From the NCBI GenBank assembly GCA_002367255.1, contig DFBD01000244.1:3244-19294 (forward strand): DNA of 16,051 nucleotides, given 5' to 3'. The stretch is from Rhodobacterales bacterium UBA3089. GTDB taxonomy: Bacteria; Pseudomonadota; Alphaproteobacteria; Rhodobacterales; Rhodobacteraceae. Shown here piece by piece: positions 1-8,367 of this stretch. The position numbers and the translations under genes were made by a program. The first letter of the stretch is position 1, and the number at the start of each line of letters is the position of its first letter. The notes beneath the pieces are model-generated. The model searched no databases. It saw only the letters and a program-made list of their open reading frames with translations, and was not told where the DNA came from.

Positions 1-1626
1 GCGCGGGCATTGCACACGTTGCAAATCATGCTCGGTTCGGTCGAGGTTCCCGGCGGTTTCCGCTTCAAACCTTCTTATCCGAAGCCCGTTTCGGCGCACC
101 CCAAACCGCACCACAAAGTCACCCCCGGCCAGCCGCTAGACGGACCGCACCTTGGGTACCCACGTGGTCCCGAAGATTTGGCGCTCGATTCAAACGGCAA
201 AGCCAAGCGGATCGATAAAGCCTTCACATGGGAAAACCCACTATCGGCCCACGGCCTGATGCATATGGTTATTTCCAACGCACATGCGGGTGATCCGTAC
301 AAGATCGACACGCTGTTCATGTATATGGCGAACATGTCGTGGAATTCGTCGATGAACACCTCGGGTGTGATGGACATGCTGACCGACAAAGATGAAAACG
401 GCGATTATGTCATCCCGCATATCATCTATTCCGATGCGTATTCGTCTGAAATGGTTGCGTTTTCGGACCTGATCTTCCCTGACACGACGTATCTTGAACG
501 TCACGACTGTATCAGCCTTCTGGATCGCCCGATTTGCGAACCCGACGCGATTGCAGACAGCATTCGCTGGCCTGTGGTCGAGCCTGACCGCGATGTTCGT
601 GGTTTCCAGACTGCCCTTATCCAGCTTGGCGCGAAACTCGGCCTACCGGGTTTTGTCAAAGAGGATGGCACCGATAAATTCGAGGATTACGCCGACTACA
701 TCCAAAGCCACGAGCGCCGTCCCGGCGTTGGCCCGCTGGCCGGTTTCCGTGGCAAGGATGGCAAAGGCAAGGGCCGCGGCGAGCCGAACCCGAACCAGAT
801 CCAAGCCTATATCGACAACGGCGGTTTCTGGATTGACCATATCCCCGAGGAAGCCTCCTACTTCAAACCGTGGAACATGGATTACCAGAACTATGCTGTT
901 GAACGCGGTCTTTACGACGCCGTTCAGCCCTATGTTTTCGATGTCTATCAAGAAACCCTGCAAAAGTTCCGCTTGGCTGCCGAAGGCAAAGGCGACATTC
1001 AGCCGCCCGAGCATCTGCGTGAACAAGTCCGCGCATCCATGGACCCATTGCCAACATGGTGGGAACCGTTTGAGCAAGCGGCTGTTGATAACGACGAATT
1101 CCCGCACCACGCCCTGACACAACGCCCGATGGCGATGTATCACAGCTGGGGCACGCAGAACGCGTGGTTGCGCCAAATTCACGGCCACAACCCGCTCTAT
1201 GTTCCGACAGACATCTGGGAAGCGAATGGTTTTGAGGATGGTGACTGGGCGAAGGTAACTTCGCACCACGGCTCCATCACAGTGCCTGTTGCTTTGATGG
1301 AAGCGTTGAACTCCAACACTGTTTGGACATGGAACGCGATTGGTAAACGCAAGGGCGCGTGGGCGTTGCAAGATGATGCACCTGAAACCACCAAAGGTTT
1401 CTTGCTGAACCACCTGATCCACGAATTGCTGCCTTCCAAGGGTGACGGTCAACGCTGGGCCAACTCCGATCCGGTCACAGGCCAAGCTGCGTGGTTCGAC
1501 CTTCGCGTGAAGATCGAAAAAACCGCGACACCGCCGAATCTGCAATCGCAACCCGATATCGCCCCACAGGAATCCCCAGTTGGGCGCGGTCCGAAAAACG
1601 TTGAATACGGGAAGGAGTGGTCATGA
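1..1626 (+). CDS. soeA: Molybdopterin oxidoreductase catalytic subunit, probably sulfite dehydrogenase SoeA (5' end missing)
   Basis: The reading frame is open from base 1, so the gene begins upstream. About 541 C-terminal residues remain of a protein that in this family is usually over 900 residues long; the iron-sulfur and early molybdenum-cofactor domains are outside the window. Visible are the late catalytic region (SDAYSSEMVAFSDLIFPDTTYLERHD) and, near window residues 370-460, the molybdopterin-dinucleotide-binding domain (YHSWGTQNAWLRQIHGHNP; later NGFEDGDWAKVTS). The gene overlaps the next by ATGA at 1623-1626, and a ferredoxin and a DmsC-like anchor follow. That trio matches cytoplasmic SoeABC, which oxidises sulfite to sulfate and reduces quinone. 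Other DMSO-reductase-type enzymes (polysulfide, thiosulfate, tetrathionate) share the layout, so the family is certain but the substrate is inferred from similarity and lineage. Confidence 0.8.
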   Translation, partial: ARALHTLQIMLGSVEVPGGFRFKPSYPKPVSAHPKPHHKVTPGQPLDGPHLGYPRGPEDLALDSNGKAKRIDKAFTWENPLSAHGLMHMVISNAHAGDPYKIDTLFMYMANMSWNSSMNTSGVMDMLTDKDENGDYVIPHIIYSDAYSSEMVAFSDLIFPDTTYLERHDCISLLDRPICEPDAIADSIRWPVVEPDRDVRGFQTALIQLGAKLGLPGFVKEDGTDKFEDYADYIQSHERRPGVGPLAGFRGKDGKGKGRGEPNPNQIQAYIDNGGFWIDHIPEEASYFKPWNMDYQNYAVERGLYDAVQPYVFDVYQETLQKFRLAAEGKGDIQPPEHLREQVRASMDPLPTWWEPFEQAAVDNDEFPHHALTQRPMAMYHSWGTQNAWLRQIHGHNPLYVPTDIWEANGFEDGDWAKVTSHHGSITVPVALMEALNSNTVWTWNAIGKRKGAWALQDDAPETTKGFLLNHLIHELLPSKGDGQRWANSDPVTGQAAWFDLRVKIEKTATPPNLQSQPDIAPQESPVGRGPKNVEYGKEWS

Positions 1627-2369
1627 CTACTTTACCACAATCCACGCAGAAGAAGCTCGGCCTAGCCATTGATCTGGACACCTGTGTTGGCTGCCACGCT
1701 TGTGTGATTTCCTGCAAGGAATGGAACACAAGCAACTATGGCGCGCCGCTGTCGGATATGGACGCCTACGGCGCAGAACCTGTCGGGACTTTCCTTAACC
1801 GCGTGCATACGTTCGAGGTTAAACAGGAAAACAAGCCCGCACAGGTAACGCACTTCCCGAAATCCTGCCTGCATTGCGAGGACGCACCATGCGTCACCGT
1901 TTGCCCAACCGGCGCCAGCTATAAACGGTCCGAAGACGGTATCGTTCTGGTTAACGAAAGCGACTGCATTGGTTGCGGCCTTTGTGCGTGGTCCTGCCCA
2001 TACGGTGCGCGTGAAATGGATGCCGCCGAGGGAGTAATGAAGAAATGCACGCTGTGTGTAGACCGGATTTACAACGAGAATATCCCCGAGGAAGATCGTG
2101 TACCTTCTTGTGTCCGCACCTGCCCGGCAGGCGCACGTCACTTCGGTGATTTCGCAGACCCGAACAGCAACGTGTCGATCCTGTCGGCTGAACGTGGCGG
2201 CATGGAATTGATGCCAGAACAAGGCACCAACCCTGTAAACCGCTACTTGCCGCCTCGTCCGAAAACCGACGTTGAGCAGATCGACATCCTCGCACCCCTT
2301 CTAGAACGCCAACCCGAAGAGACCGGTGGTTTCCTCGGCTGGCTTGACCGTACATTGGAGAAACTCTGA
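1623..2369 (+). CDS. soeB: 4Fe-4S ferredoxin electron-transfer subunit, probably SoeB
   Basis: This 248-residue protein carries four cysteine groups typical of DmsB/SoeB-type subunits: CVGCHACVISC near residue 19, CLHCEDAPCVTVCP near 81, CIGCGLCAWSCPYGA near 114, and CTLC near 139 paired with CVRTCPAG near 162. These would bind four [4Fe-4S] clusters that relay electrons from the molybdenum subunit to the membrane anchor. No signal peptide is seen, which fits a cytoplasmic complex. I chose ATG 1623 over an in-frame GTG two codons upstream (1617) because GAAGGAG at 1611-1617 then sits 5 bases before the start. The start overlaps the soeA stop as ATGA, so translation is probably coupled. The C-terminal tail after residue 200 is variable and has no recognised domain. 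Confidence 0.85.
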   Translation: MTTLPQSTQKKLGLAIDLDTCVGCHACVISCKEWNTSNYGAPLSDMDAYGAEPVGTFLNRVHTFEVKQENKPAQVTHFPKSCLHCEDAPCVTVCPTGASYKRSEDGIVLVNESDCIGCGLCAWSCPYGAREMDAAEGVMKKCTLCVDRIYNENIPEEDRVPSCVRTCPAGARHFGDFADPNSNVSILSAERGGMELMPEQGTNPVNRYLPPRPKTDVEQIDILAPLLERQPEETGGFLGWLDRTLEKL

Positions 2370-3244
2370 TGCATCCAGCACCTTCAGTAATCATCTTCAC
2401 CGCACTTTCAGGCCTTGGTTTTGGCATGATGGTGTACTTTGGCCTCGGCTTTCTGGACGTGTCCGGCTGGGTGGCTTTCACGTTCGTAGCTATCGCGTAC
2501 GCGTTGGCGGGTGGCGGATTGCTATCCTCGCTGTTCCACCTTGGCCATCCCGAGCGTTTCGTCAAAGCCCTGCGTCAATGGCGCAGCAGTTGGCTTTCGC
2601 GCGAAGGCATCCTTTCCATCGTCACCATGGGTGTTTTCGGCATTTATGCCCTGATGTGGATATTCATGGACGTTCGCAATCCGGCGCTGGGCAGCCTTGC
2701 CGCCGCCCTATCCGTGTTGACGATCTTCAGCACCTCGATGATCTATGCGCAGATGAAATCGGTGCCACGCTGGCACACGCCAATGACCTCGGTCCTGTAC
2801 CTTCTCTATGCTTTCGCAGGTGGCGCGCTGATGACTGCGCAAATGGTTCTGGCCGGTTGGCTGATGCTGGCCCTTGCAGTGGCGCAGATCGTAACATGGG
2901 TTCAGGGTGACGGCGCATTTGCCAAAACCGGTTCCGACATGGGCACGGCAACGGGCCTTGGCTTCCTTGGCAAAGTCCGCCTTTTGGAAAAACCGCACTC
3001 CGGCACCAACTACCTGATGAAGGAAATGATCCACGTTATCGGTCGCAAACACATCCTGAAACTGCGCATTATTGCACTGGGGCTTGGCTCGCTTATACCA
3101 GCAATCCTGTTGCTGGCCGTCGATGCTGGTCACATGATGGCATTGGTCGTGATCCTGATCCACCTCGTCGGCCTGTTCGCCCAACGCTGGCTGTTCTTTG
3201 CCGAGGCCGAACACGTCGTCGGCCTCTATTACGGTCAACGTTAA
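2369..3244 (+). CDS. soeC: DmsC-like quinol-interacting membrane anchor, probably SoeC
   Basis: This 291-residue protein is very hydrophobic, with about eight membrane helices, and belongs to the DmsC family of anchors. Signatures include HLGHPERFVKALRQW near residue 58, SWLSREG shortly after, MKSVPRWHTP near 130, and the C-terminal QRWLFFAEAEHVVGLYYG. In the family this subunit holds the cytoplasmic molybdenum and ferredoxin subunits at the inner membrane and exchanges electrons with quinone. The start overlaps the soeB stop by one base (TGATG at 2367-2371), with a GGAG-like site at 2357-2360. The TAA stop lies in a TTAA that also encodes the stop of the opposing creatinase gene, so no separate terminator fits between them. 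Confidence 0.85.
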   Translation: MHPAPSVIIFTALSGLGFGMMVYFGLGFLDVSGWVAFTFVAIAYALAGGGLLSSLFHLGHPERFVKALRQWRSSWLSREGILSIVTMGVFGIYALMWIFMDVRNPALGSLAAALSVLTIFSTSMIYAQMKSVPRWHTPMTSVLYLLYAFAGGALMTAQMVLAGWLMLALAVAQIVTWVQGDGAFAKTGSDMGTATGLGFLGKVRLLEKPHSGTNYLMKEMIHVIGRKHILKLRIIALGLGSLIPAILLLAVDAGHMMALVVILIHLVGLFAQRWLFFAEAEHVVGLYYGQR

Positions 3245-4452
3245 CCCAGGATATTGTCCTTCGGACCATAGGGGAAACCGGTGATGTTTACCGGACCGGT
3301 TTCCTCGATCACTACGATGTCATGTTCTCGGTATCCGCCTGCCCCCGCCGTGCCTTCGGGGATCGTCAACATCGGCTCCATCGAGATAACCATGCCCGGT
3401 TTCAGCACCGTGTGAATATCCTCACGCAGTTCCAGCCCGGCCTCGCGGCCATAATAATGCGACAGCACCCCAAAGGAATGTCCGTAGCCAAAGCTGCGAT
3501 ATTGCAGTAAATCCTTGCCTGCGAAGAACTGGTTGATTTCGGCACAAATGTCCGAACACATTGCCCCCGTTTTGATTAACGACAGCCCAAGTTCATGCGC
3601 CTCGACGTTTGCCTCCCAAATTTCGAGGCTGCGTTCATCAGGTTCGCCCAGCCAAAGCGTCCGCTCAAGTGCCGTGTAATATCCGTTGATCATCGGAAAG
3701 GTATTCAGACTAAGAATATCGCCCCGTTGCAACTTGCGAGACGTCACGGGGTTATGTGCTCCGTCCGTATTCAAGCCGGACTGAAACCAGACCCAGCTAT
3801 CGCGCAGCTCCGAATCCGGGAAGGCGCGGGCGATCTCGATTTCCATTGCATCACGTCCAGCCATGGCGACATCAATCTCGCGCACCCCCTCGGCTACGGC
3901 AGCCACCACCGCTGCTCCGCCAACATCGGCAATTCGCGCGCCTTCTTTGATCAGGGCGATCTCGGCGGCAGATTTTACCATTCGTTGTTTCATCGTTGCA
4001 GGGGCAATATCGACAACCTCAATCGCACCAAAGAATTCAGACAGCTTATCCCGCTGGGCCATCGTCATATGATCGCCCTCGATCCCCAAGCGGGCCGCAC
4101 CAGCAACCAGATCCCGCACTGCCCGCCAGTAATTATCCCGCTTCCAATCCGTGTAAATCACATTCTCATGCGCTGAGCGTCGCCACGGCTGCCCACCATC
4201 AATGTTGGCCGAGACCGTAACCGAACGATCCTGTGTCACGACGCAGGCATAGGGCCGCCCGAAGCTGCAATAGAGAAACCCCGAAAAATACGCGATATTG
4301 TGCATCGAGGTCAGCAGCACGGCCTCAATCCCGTCCGTTGCCATCTGGGCCCTCAATTTAGCCAATCTTGCATCATATTCTGACAAATCAAAAGGTAACG
4401 GGGCTTTTTCGCCATTTCGTAGATTGAAAAATTCCGGTCGGATGTGTGTCAT
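3241..4452 (-). CDS. Creatinase (creatine amidinohydrolase, M24 peptidase fold)
   Basis: This 403-residue protein is the usual creatinase length and resembles Pseudomonas putida creatinase throughout. It would hydrolyse creatine to sarcosine and urea in the cytoplasm. All residues I recall from the Pseudomonas active site can be placed: Phe64 and Arg66 in SFGRPYA, His233 in GAHNPVT, Glu263 in ALERT, His325 in YGHSFG, Arg336 in YYGREAG, Glu359 in SMEPM, and His377 in YREHD. This separates it from Xaa-Pro aminopeptidases and the DMSP lyase DddP, which share the fold but bind metals with other residues. No creatininase, sarcosine oxidase or urease gene lies in the window. It is last in a six-gene minus-strand run but 105 bp from the transporter gene, so it may have its own promoter. 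The EamA transporter upstream could import a substrate, but nothing shows this. Confidence 0.93.
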   Translation of the reverse strand: MTHIRPEFFNLRNGEKAPLPFDLSEYDARLAKLRAQMATDGIEAVLLTSMHNIAYFSGFLYCSFGRPYACVVTQDRSVTVSANIDGGQPWRRSAHENVIYTDWKRDNYWRAVRDLVAGAARLGIEGDHMTMAQRDKLSEFFGAIEVVDIAPATMKQRMVKSAAEIALIKEGARIADVGGAAVVAAVAEGVREIDVAMAGRDAMEIEIARAFPDSELRDSWVWFQSGLNTDGAHNPVTSRKLQRGDILSLNTFPMINGYYTALERTLWLGEPDERSLEIWEANVEAHELGLSLIKTGAMCSDICAEINQFFAGKDLLQYRSFGYGHSFGVLSHYYGREAGLELREDIHTVLKPGMVISMEPMLTIPEGTAGAGGYREHDIVVIEETGPVNITGFPYGPKDNILG

Positions 4453-4498
4453 TTGTAGAACCTCGTATAAAGGTCCGGGCGTTCAGGACGTAGATAAA

Positions 4499-4529
4499 CA
4501 AGGCGAACCCTTGGGCGACGCCATCGCCC
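4499..4529. promoter_or_regulatory. Two touching inverted repeats between the transporter and creatinase genes
   Basis: In the 105-bp gap, CAAGG-N5-CCTTG (4499-4513) touches GGGCGA-N5-TCGCCC (4513-4529); both are perfect. They could form a weak terminator for the transporter gene or part of the creatinase leader or operator. There is no clear T-run after the stems on the minus strand, so I do not call a rho-independent terminator. Confidence 0.3.
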
Positions 4530-4557
4530 TGTGCCTGAAAGCATCCTAATCTTGAAA

Positions 4558-5445
4558 CTACCGCCAGAGCAATAGCGCCAATATCCCCAAACTAACCAAT
4601 GCAATCCCGAGCACCTCGCGCCCGCTGGAACGTTCACGGAATATCAGAACCGACACGGCAAAGCTGAACAACAGCTCCACCTGTCCGACCGCCTTCACAT
4701 AAGCCGCATTTTGCAACGTCATGGCCGAAAACCAGCCAAGCGAGGCAAGGCCACCGGCCACCCCAACCCACGCAGAAACGCGCCAGCTTTTCAAAACGCG
4801 CCCGATCTGCGGCGTATCCTTCCACGCTAACCAAACCAACATGATTACCGTCTGGAAAACCAGCACACAGGCCAAAGTGAATGTGGCCCGTATCAAAAAA
4901 TCTCCACCGCCAAGCGCCAGCGATGCCCCCCTATAACTGATCCCCGAAACTGCAAACGCCGTCCCAGACGCAACGCCAATCAACGCCCCTTTGTTAAGAA
5001 TCCCGCCGCGCAATCCGTTGGCTGATGAAATCAATACCACCCCTGCCAAGCTTATCAGCAGGGCTACCACCGCCATCGGCGTGATCGTATCACTTAAAAC
5101 GATAACCCCAAAAAGCGCTGCCTGCACCGTTTCCGTTTTTGAAAACGTCGTCCCCACAGCAAAGTTCCGCAATCCGAATAAATGTACCAGCAGCGCGGTG
5201 GCGATTATTTGTGACAGGCCCCCTAAAACCGCAAACCCGGCAAACCGCACCGTCGGTTCTGGGGCCGCATATCCGCCAACCGTGATCAGCGCGGCAAGAA
5301 CGCCAAGGATCAGCGGCGCCGCAAAGATAAACCGCGAAAAAGTCGCCCCCGTGGTGCTAAGCTGCCCCTTCAGATGTTTTTGCAACGCCGAGCGAACGTT
5401 CTGAAAGAACGCTGCTCCGATTGCTATTAGGACCCAAAGTTCCAT
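4558..5445 (-). CDS. EamA/DMT-family membrane transporter
   Basis: This 295-residue protein has about ten hydrophobic helices arranged as two five-helix repeats, the normal EamA (drug/metabolite transporter) design and length. The first half starts MELWVLIAIGAAFFQNVRSA and includes FSRFIFAAPL. The second EamA repeat starts around residue 150 (GALIGVASGTAFAVSG) and ends in a leucine-rich helix. Family members move small metabolites, amino acids or nucleosides across the inner membrane, often outwards. The substrate cannot be read from sequence. The start is 3 bases after the acetyltransferase stop, with AAAGGT about 5-10 bases upstream, so the two are almost certainly co-transcribed. Confidence 0.87.
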   Translation of the reverse strand: MELWVLIAIGAAFFQNVRSALQKHLKGQLSTTGATFSRFIFAAPLILGVLAALITVGGYAAPEPTVRFAGFAVLGGLSQIIATALLVHLFGLRNFAVGTTFSKTETVQAALFGVIVLSDTITPMAVVALLISLAGVVLISSANGLRGGILNKGALIGVASGTAFAVSGISYRGASLALGGGDFLIRATFTLACVLVFQTVIMLVWLAWKDTPQIGRVLKSWRVSAWVGVAGGLASLGWFSAMTLQNAAYVKAVGQVELLFSFAVSVLIFRERSSGREVLGIALVSLGILALLLWR

Positions 5446-5448
5446 CGC

Positions 5449-5937
5449 TTACCTTTGATATGCAAGTACATGGTTCAAATAGGCCTCGCTCTGAATTTTG
5501 AATTGGGTTTGCCCGACTTTGGCAAACCCTTGCGCCAAATAAAACGCGGTCGCTCGTTTGTTTTCAGCATTAACTGCCAGCCATGGATCGCCCAGTGTCA
5601 ACGCTTGCTTTAACAAAGCCAACCCGACACCTTTGCCCTGATGCCGCCCCTGTACATACAGGGTTGCAAGTTCCACATCCGAGCAACCCGCAACAGGTGC
5701 ATCCTTCCCGTTTGTCATCCGCACAAATCCGTCGATACCAGCCACGTTTTCTGAAACCCATACCGTCTCTACGGGGTCAGTCAGGATTGTTTTGAACTTG
5801 GCGGTGGTGAATTCCTCCAGCGCATAATCCGCGAAAAAGGCGTTCACACCTTCACGGATGTACGTGCCCAGCCAAACCTCGATCGAAATCGCGGCGAGGC
5901 TGGAACTGTCCGTTATTTTCGCCCGCCTGATGCTCAA
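5449..5937 (-). CDS. GNAT-family N-acetyltransferase
   Basis: The 162-residue protein has the GNAT fold. The first strand is IRRAKITDSSSLAAIS; the acetyl-CoA pyrophosphate loop (motif A) is GRHQGKGVG at residues 97-105, after the strand ELATLYV; motif B is near residues 127-138, NKRATAFYLAQGF. It would transfer an acetyl group from acetyl-CoA to an amine; the acceptor is unknown. The start appears to be TTG at 5937-5935, overlapping the acyl-CoA ligase stop as TTGA. No ATG occurs before residue 74, and the N-terminal strand needs this start. The Shine-Dalgarno sequence is weak, so expression may rely on coupling to the upstream gene. Confidence 0.83.
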   Translation of the reverse strand: MSIRRAKITDSSSLAAISIEVWLGTYIREGVNAFFADYALEEFTTAKFKTILTDPVETVWVSENVAGIDGFVRMTNGKDAPVAGCSDVELATLYVQGRHQGKGVGLALLKQALTLGDPWLAVNAENKRATAFYLAQGFAKVGQTQFKIQSEAYLNHVLAYQR

Positions 5938-7550
5938 AGTGTTTTGGCCATATCCCGCAACGGCACCTTCTGGATTTTCCCGGTAGAGGTCTTGGGGACC
6001 TCCATGAACACTACCGACCGTGGCACTTTGAAACTGGCCAGATTTTCACGGCAATGGGCGATGATCTCGGCCTCGGTCGCGCTGAGTCCGGGTTTCAGTT
6101 CCACAAATGCACAAGGGGTCTCGCCCCATTTGTCGTCCGGCCGCGCAACCACGGCACATGCTGCCACCGCGTTATGTGCATATAGCACGCCTTCGATTTC
6201 GATAGACGAGATATTCTCGCCCCCCGAAATGATGATATCCTTCGCGCGATCACGAAGCTGGATATACCCGTCAGGATGCACCACCCCCAAGTCGCCCGAA
6301 TGGAACCAGCCACCGGCAAAGGCCTCTTTCGTTGCTGCCGGATTATCCAGATAGCCTTTCATGGCGATGTTACCGCGCATCATCACCTCGCCCATGGTTT
6401 CACCGTCGTGAGGAACCTCGACCATGGTTTCAGGGTCCAGAACTTTTGTGTCTTCCTGCACCACATAAGCCACCCCTTGACGGGCCTTCAGGTTCGCCTG
6501 TTTGCCAATGGGCAAGTCGTTCCATTCTTCGTGCCACGCACAGGAAACCGCAGGCCCGTAGGTTTCGGTCAAACCATAGGCGTGGGTTACATCGAACCCC
6601 TCTTCCTTCATGGATTGCAGAACCTTGGCTGGCGGAGGCGCGGCCGCTGTCATCACCTTACACAGGTGATTAAACGGGCGTTTCTCGTCCGTCGCGTTGA
6701 TCATAAAGCTAAGCACAATCGGCGCGCCGCACAGGTGATCCACACCGTGATCCGCGATACCGTTATAAATATTCGCCGCCGTAACCTTACGAATGCACAC
6801 GTTCGTGCCAGCCTTCGCCGCCACCGTCCAAGGGAAACACCAGCCGTTGCAATGGAACATTGGAAGCGTCCACAAGTAAACCGGATGCGCCGCCATATTC
6901 CATTCCAGCGTATTACCAAGCGCGTTCAGATACGCACCGCGATAATGGTAAACGACACCCTTCGGGTTGCCCGTCGTGCCGGACGTATAGTTGATGCTGA
7001 TCGTATCCCACTCGTCCGCCGGACCGCTGTATTCAAACGCAGGATCACCGCCCGCGATGAACGCCTCATAGTCCTGCGCACCCAACAGCTCGCCACCCTC
7101 GGCACCGGGATCATCAATGTCTATCAAAACTGGCGAGCCATCGGCCATTTCAACCGCCGCCTTCACGATATCCGAGAACTCCCGATCCGTAATCAGCAGC
7201 TTGATCCCGGCATGGTCAATAATATACGCGATCGTCTTGGCATCGAGGCGATAGTTCAGCGCGTTCAACACCATCCCCGCCATTGGCACGCCGAAATGCC
7301 CCTCGTAAAGCTCGGGTGTATTCATCGCCATGTATCCAACAACGTCACCTTTCTCCAAGCCGGATTTAGTAAGCCCCGAGGCCAACTGCCGACACCGCGC
7401 ATAGGTCTGCGCCCAGTTGCGTTGAATGTCACCGTAAATCACTGCCGTGTGGTCCGGGAACGTCCGCGCGGCACTGTTCATGAAGGAAACGGGTGACAGC
7501 GGCGCGTAATTCGCAGCGGTTTTCGGCAAGGTCATATGAGCGTGGGTCAT
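5934..7550 (-). CDS. AMP-forming acyl-CoA ligase (acyl-activating enzyme; DmdB-like group possible)
   Basis: This 538-residue protein of the ANL superfamily activates a carboxylic acid with ATP and transfers it to CoA. Motifs in order: phosphate loop YTSGTTGNPKG at 188-198, FHCNGW at 232-237, AYGLTET at 324-330, WFHSGDLG around Asp420, RAKDIIISGGENIS at 435-448, and the C-terminal catalytic lysine Lys525 in TSTGKIQK. The N-terminal TLPKTAANYAPLSPVSF and the FHCNGW motif are typical of the group that includes the methylmercaptopropionate-CoA ligase DmdB of roseobacters and plant acyl-activating enzymes. Short-, medium- or branched-chain acids are equally possible. I chose ATG 7550 because AAAAGGAA lies just before it; the frame extends 18 codons further upstream without a good ribosome site. 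It follows an SDR gene by 50 bp, which suggests a shared acyl-CoA pathway. Confidence 0.88.
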   Translation of the reverse strand: MTHAHMTLPKTAANYAPLSPVSFMNSAARTFPDHTAVIYGDIQRNWAQTYARCRQLASGLTKSGLEKGDVVGYMAMNTPELYEGHFGVPMAGMVLNALNYRLDAKTIAYIIDHAGIKLLITDREFSDIVKAAVEMADGSPVLIDIDDPGAEGGELLGAQDYEAFIAGGDPAFEYSGPADEWDTISINYTSGTTGNPKGVVYHYRGAYLNALGNTLEWNMAAHPVYLWTLPMFHCNGWCFPWTVAAKAGTNVCIRKVTAANIYNGIADHGVDHLCGAPIVLSFMINATDEKRPFNHLCKVMTAAAPPPAKVLQSMKEEGFDVTHAYGLTETYGPAVSCAWHEEWNDLPIGKQANLKARQGVAYVVQEDTKVLDPETMVEVPHDGETMGEVMMRGNIAMKGYLDNPAATKEAFAGGWFHSGDLGVVHPDGYIQLRDRAKDIIISGGENISSIEIEGVLYAHNAVAACAVVARPDDKWGETPCAFVELKPGLSATEAEIIAHCRENLASFKVPRSVVFMEVPKTSTGKIQKVPLRDMAKTL

Positions 7551-7600
7551 AGGGAATTCCTTTTGTTTCGAATAGAGCCTAACGGGAACGGCCCGCGCCG

Positions 7601-8365
7601 TCACTCCTTACGAAGTGAAACGAGGCCGATGCCCGTAGATTCAAACCCGCCATCAACCGCCAGTACCTGCCCGTTGATATAGCTGGCTTTGTCGGACGAC
7701 AGGAAAAAAACCGCCTCGGCGATTTCCTCTTCCAGTCCGTAACGGTTAAGCGGAATAACATCGTGATAATCTGCGCGGATTTCGGGGCTGTGAACTTTCT
7801 TGGCCATTTCCGTATCCACGGGGCCGGGGGCAACCGCATTCACACGTATACCTTTGTTACCAAGCTCTGCCGCCTGCTGTTTGGTCAGGTGGATCAACCC
7901 CGCCTTGCTGGTGCCATAAGCCACGCGCAAAGTGCTGGCCCTAAGGCCCGAGATCGAGACGATATTCACCACCGCGCCGCCCTGTTGCATTATCAAAGGC
8001 GTGCAGGCCTTGGTGCAGATGAACGGGCCGCTCAAATTCACGGCCATGATACGGGACCAGACTTCAAAGTCCGTATCCTCTATGGTTTGGAAATCCGCAA
8101 TGCCTGCGTTATTCACCAGCGCATCAATCCGTCCGAAACGCTGCGTAATGGCCTGAATACCCGCTGCCACCTGATCCGGCTCGGCCACGTCCGCCTCAAT
8201 CGCCAATGTATCATCCGGTACGCCCAGCGCATCATACGACGCGCTCAACGTTTCAGTATCGATATCCAGCATGGCAACTTGCCAGCCCTCGGCCAGAAAT
8301 TTCCGCGTCGTCGCCAGCTCGATGCCTCGTGCCGCCCCCGTTACCAAAACCAGCTTCTTGCTCAT
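7601..8365 (-). CDS. SDR-family NAD(P)-dependent oxidoreductase with an altered glycine motif
   Basis: This 254-residue classical short-chain dehydrogenase has NNAG at 85-88, Asn110, Ser137/Ser139 in VSISG, and the catalytic YGTSK (Tyr150, Lys154). It ends with the usual INGQVLAVDGG, which often marks 3-oxoacyl or 3-hydroxyacyl dehydrogenases. The cofactor loop reads TGAARGIE instead of TGxxxGxG: the third glycine is Glu16 (GAG where GGG or another glycine codon is expected), which could weaken cofactor binding. Asp35 after the second strand suggests NAD rather than NADP. The start has ACGGAAG upstream and lies 2 bases after the parC stop. With the acyl-CoA ligase downstream, a role in acyl-chain metabolism is plausible, but the substrate is unknown. 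Confidence 0.87.
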   Translation of the reverse strand: MSKKLVLVTGAARGIELATTRKFLAEGWQVAMLDIDTETLSASYDALGVPDDTLAIEADVAEPDQVAAGIQAITQRFGRIDALVNNAGIADFQTIEDTDFEVWSRIMAVNLSGPFICTKACTPLIMQQGGAVVNIVSISGLRASTLRVAYGTSKAGLIHLTKQQAAELGNKGIRVNAVAPGPVDTEMAKKVHSPEIRADYHDVIPLNRYGLEEEIAEAVFFLSSDKASYINGQVLAVDGGFESTGIGLVSLRKE

Positions 8366-8367
8366 GC

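Noticed and set aside
643..1551. Open frame of 302 codons on the minus strand
   Set aside because: It is an antisense shadow of the SoeA-like gene without domain similarity or ribosome site.
6276..7496. Open frame of 406 codons on the plus strand
   Set aside because: It lies opposite the acyl-CoA ligase, is rich in Arg and His as expected for an antisense shadow, and has no recognisable domain.
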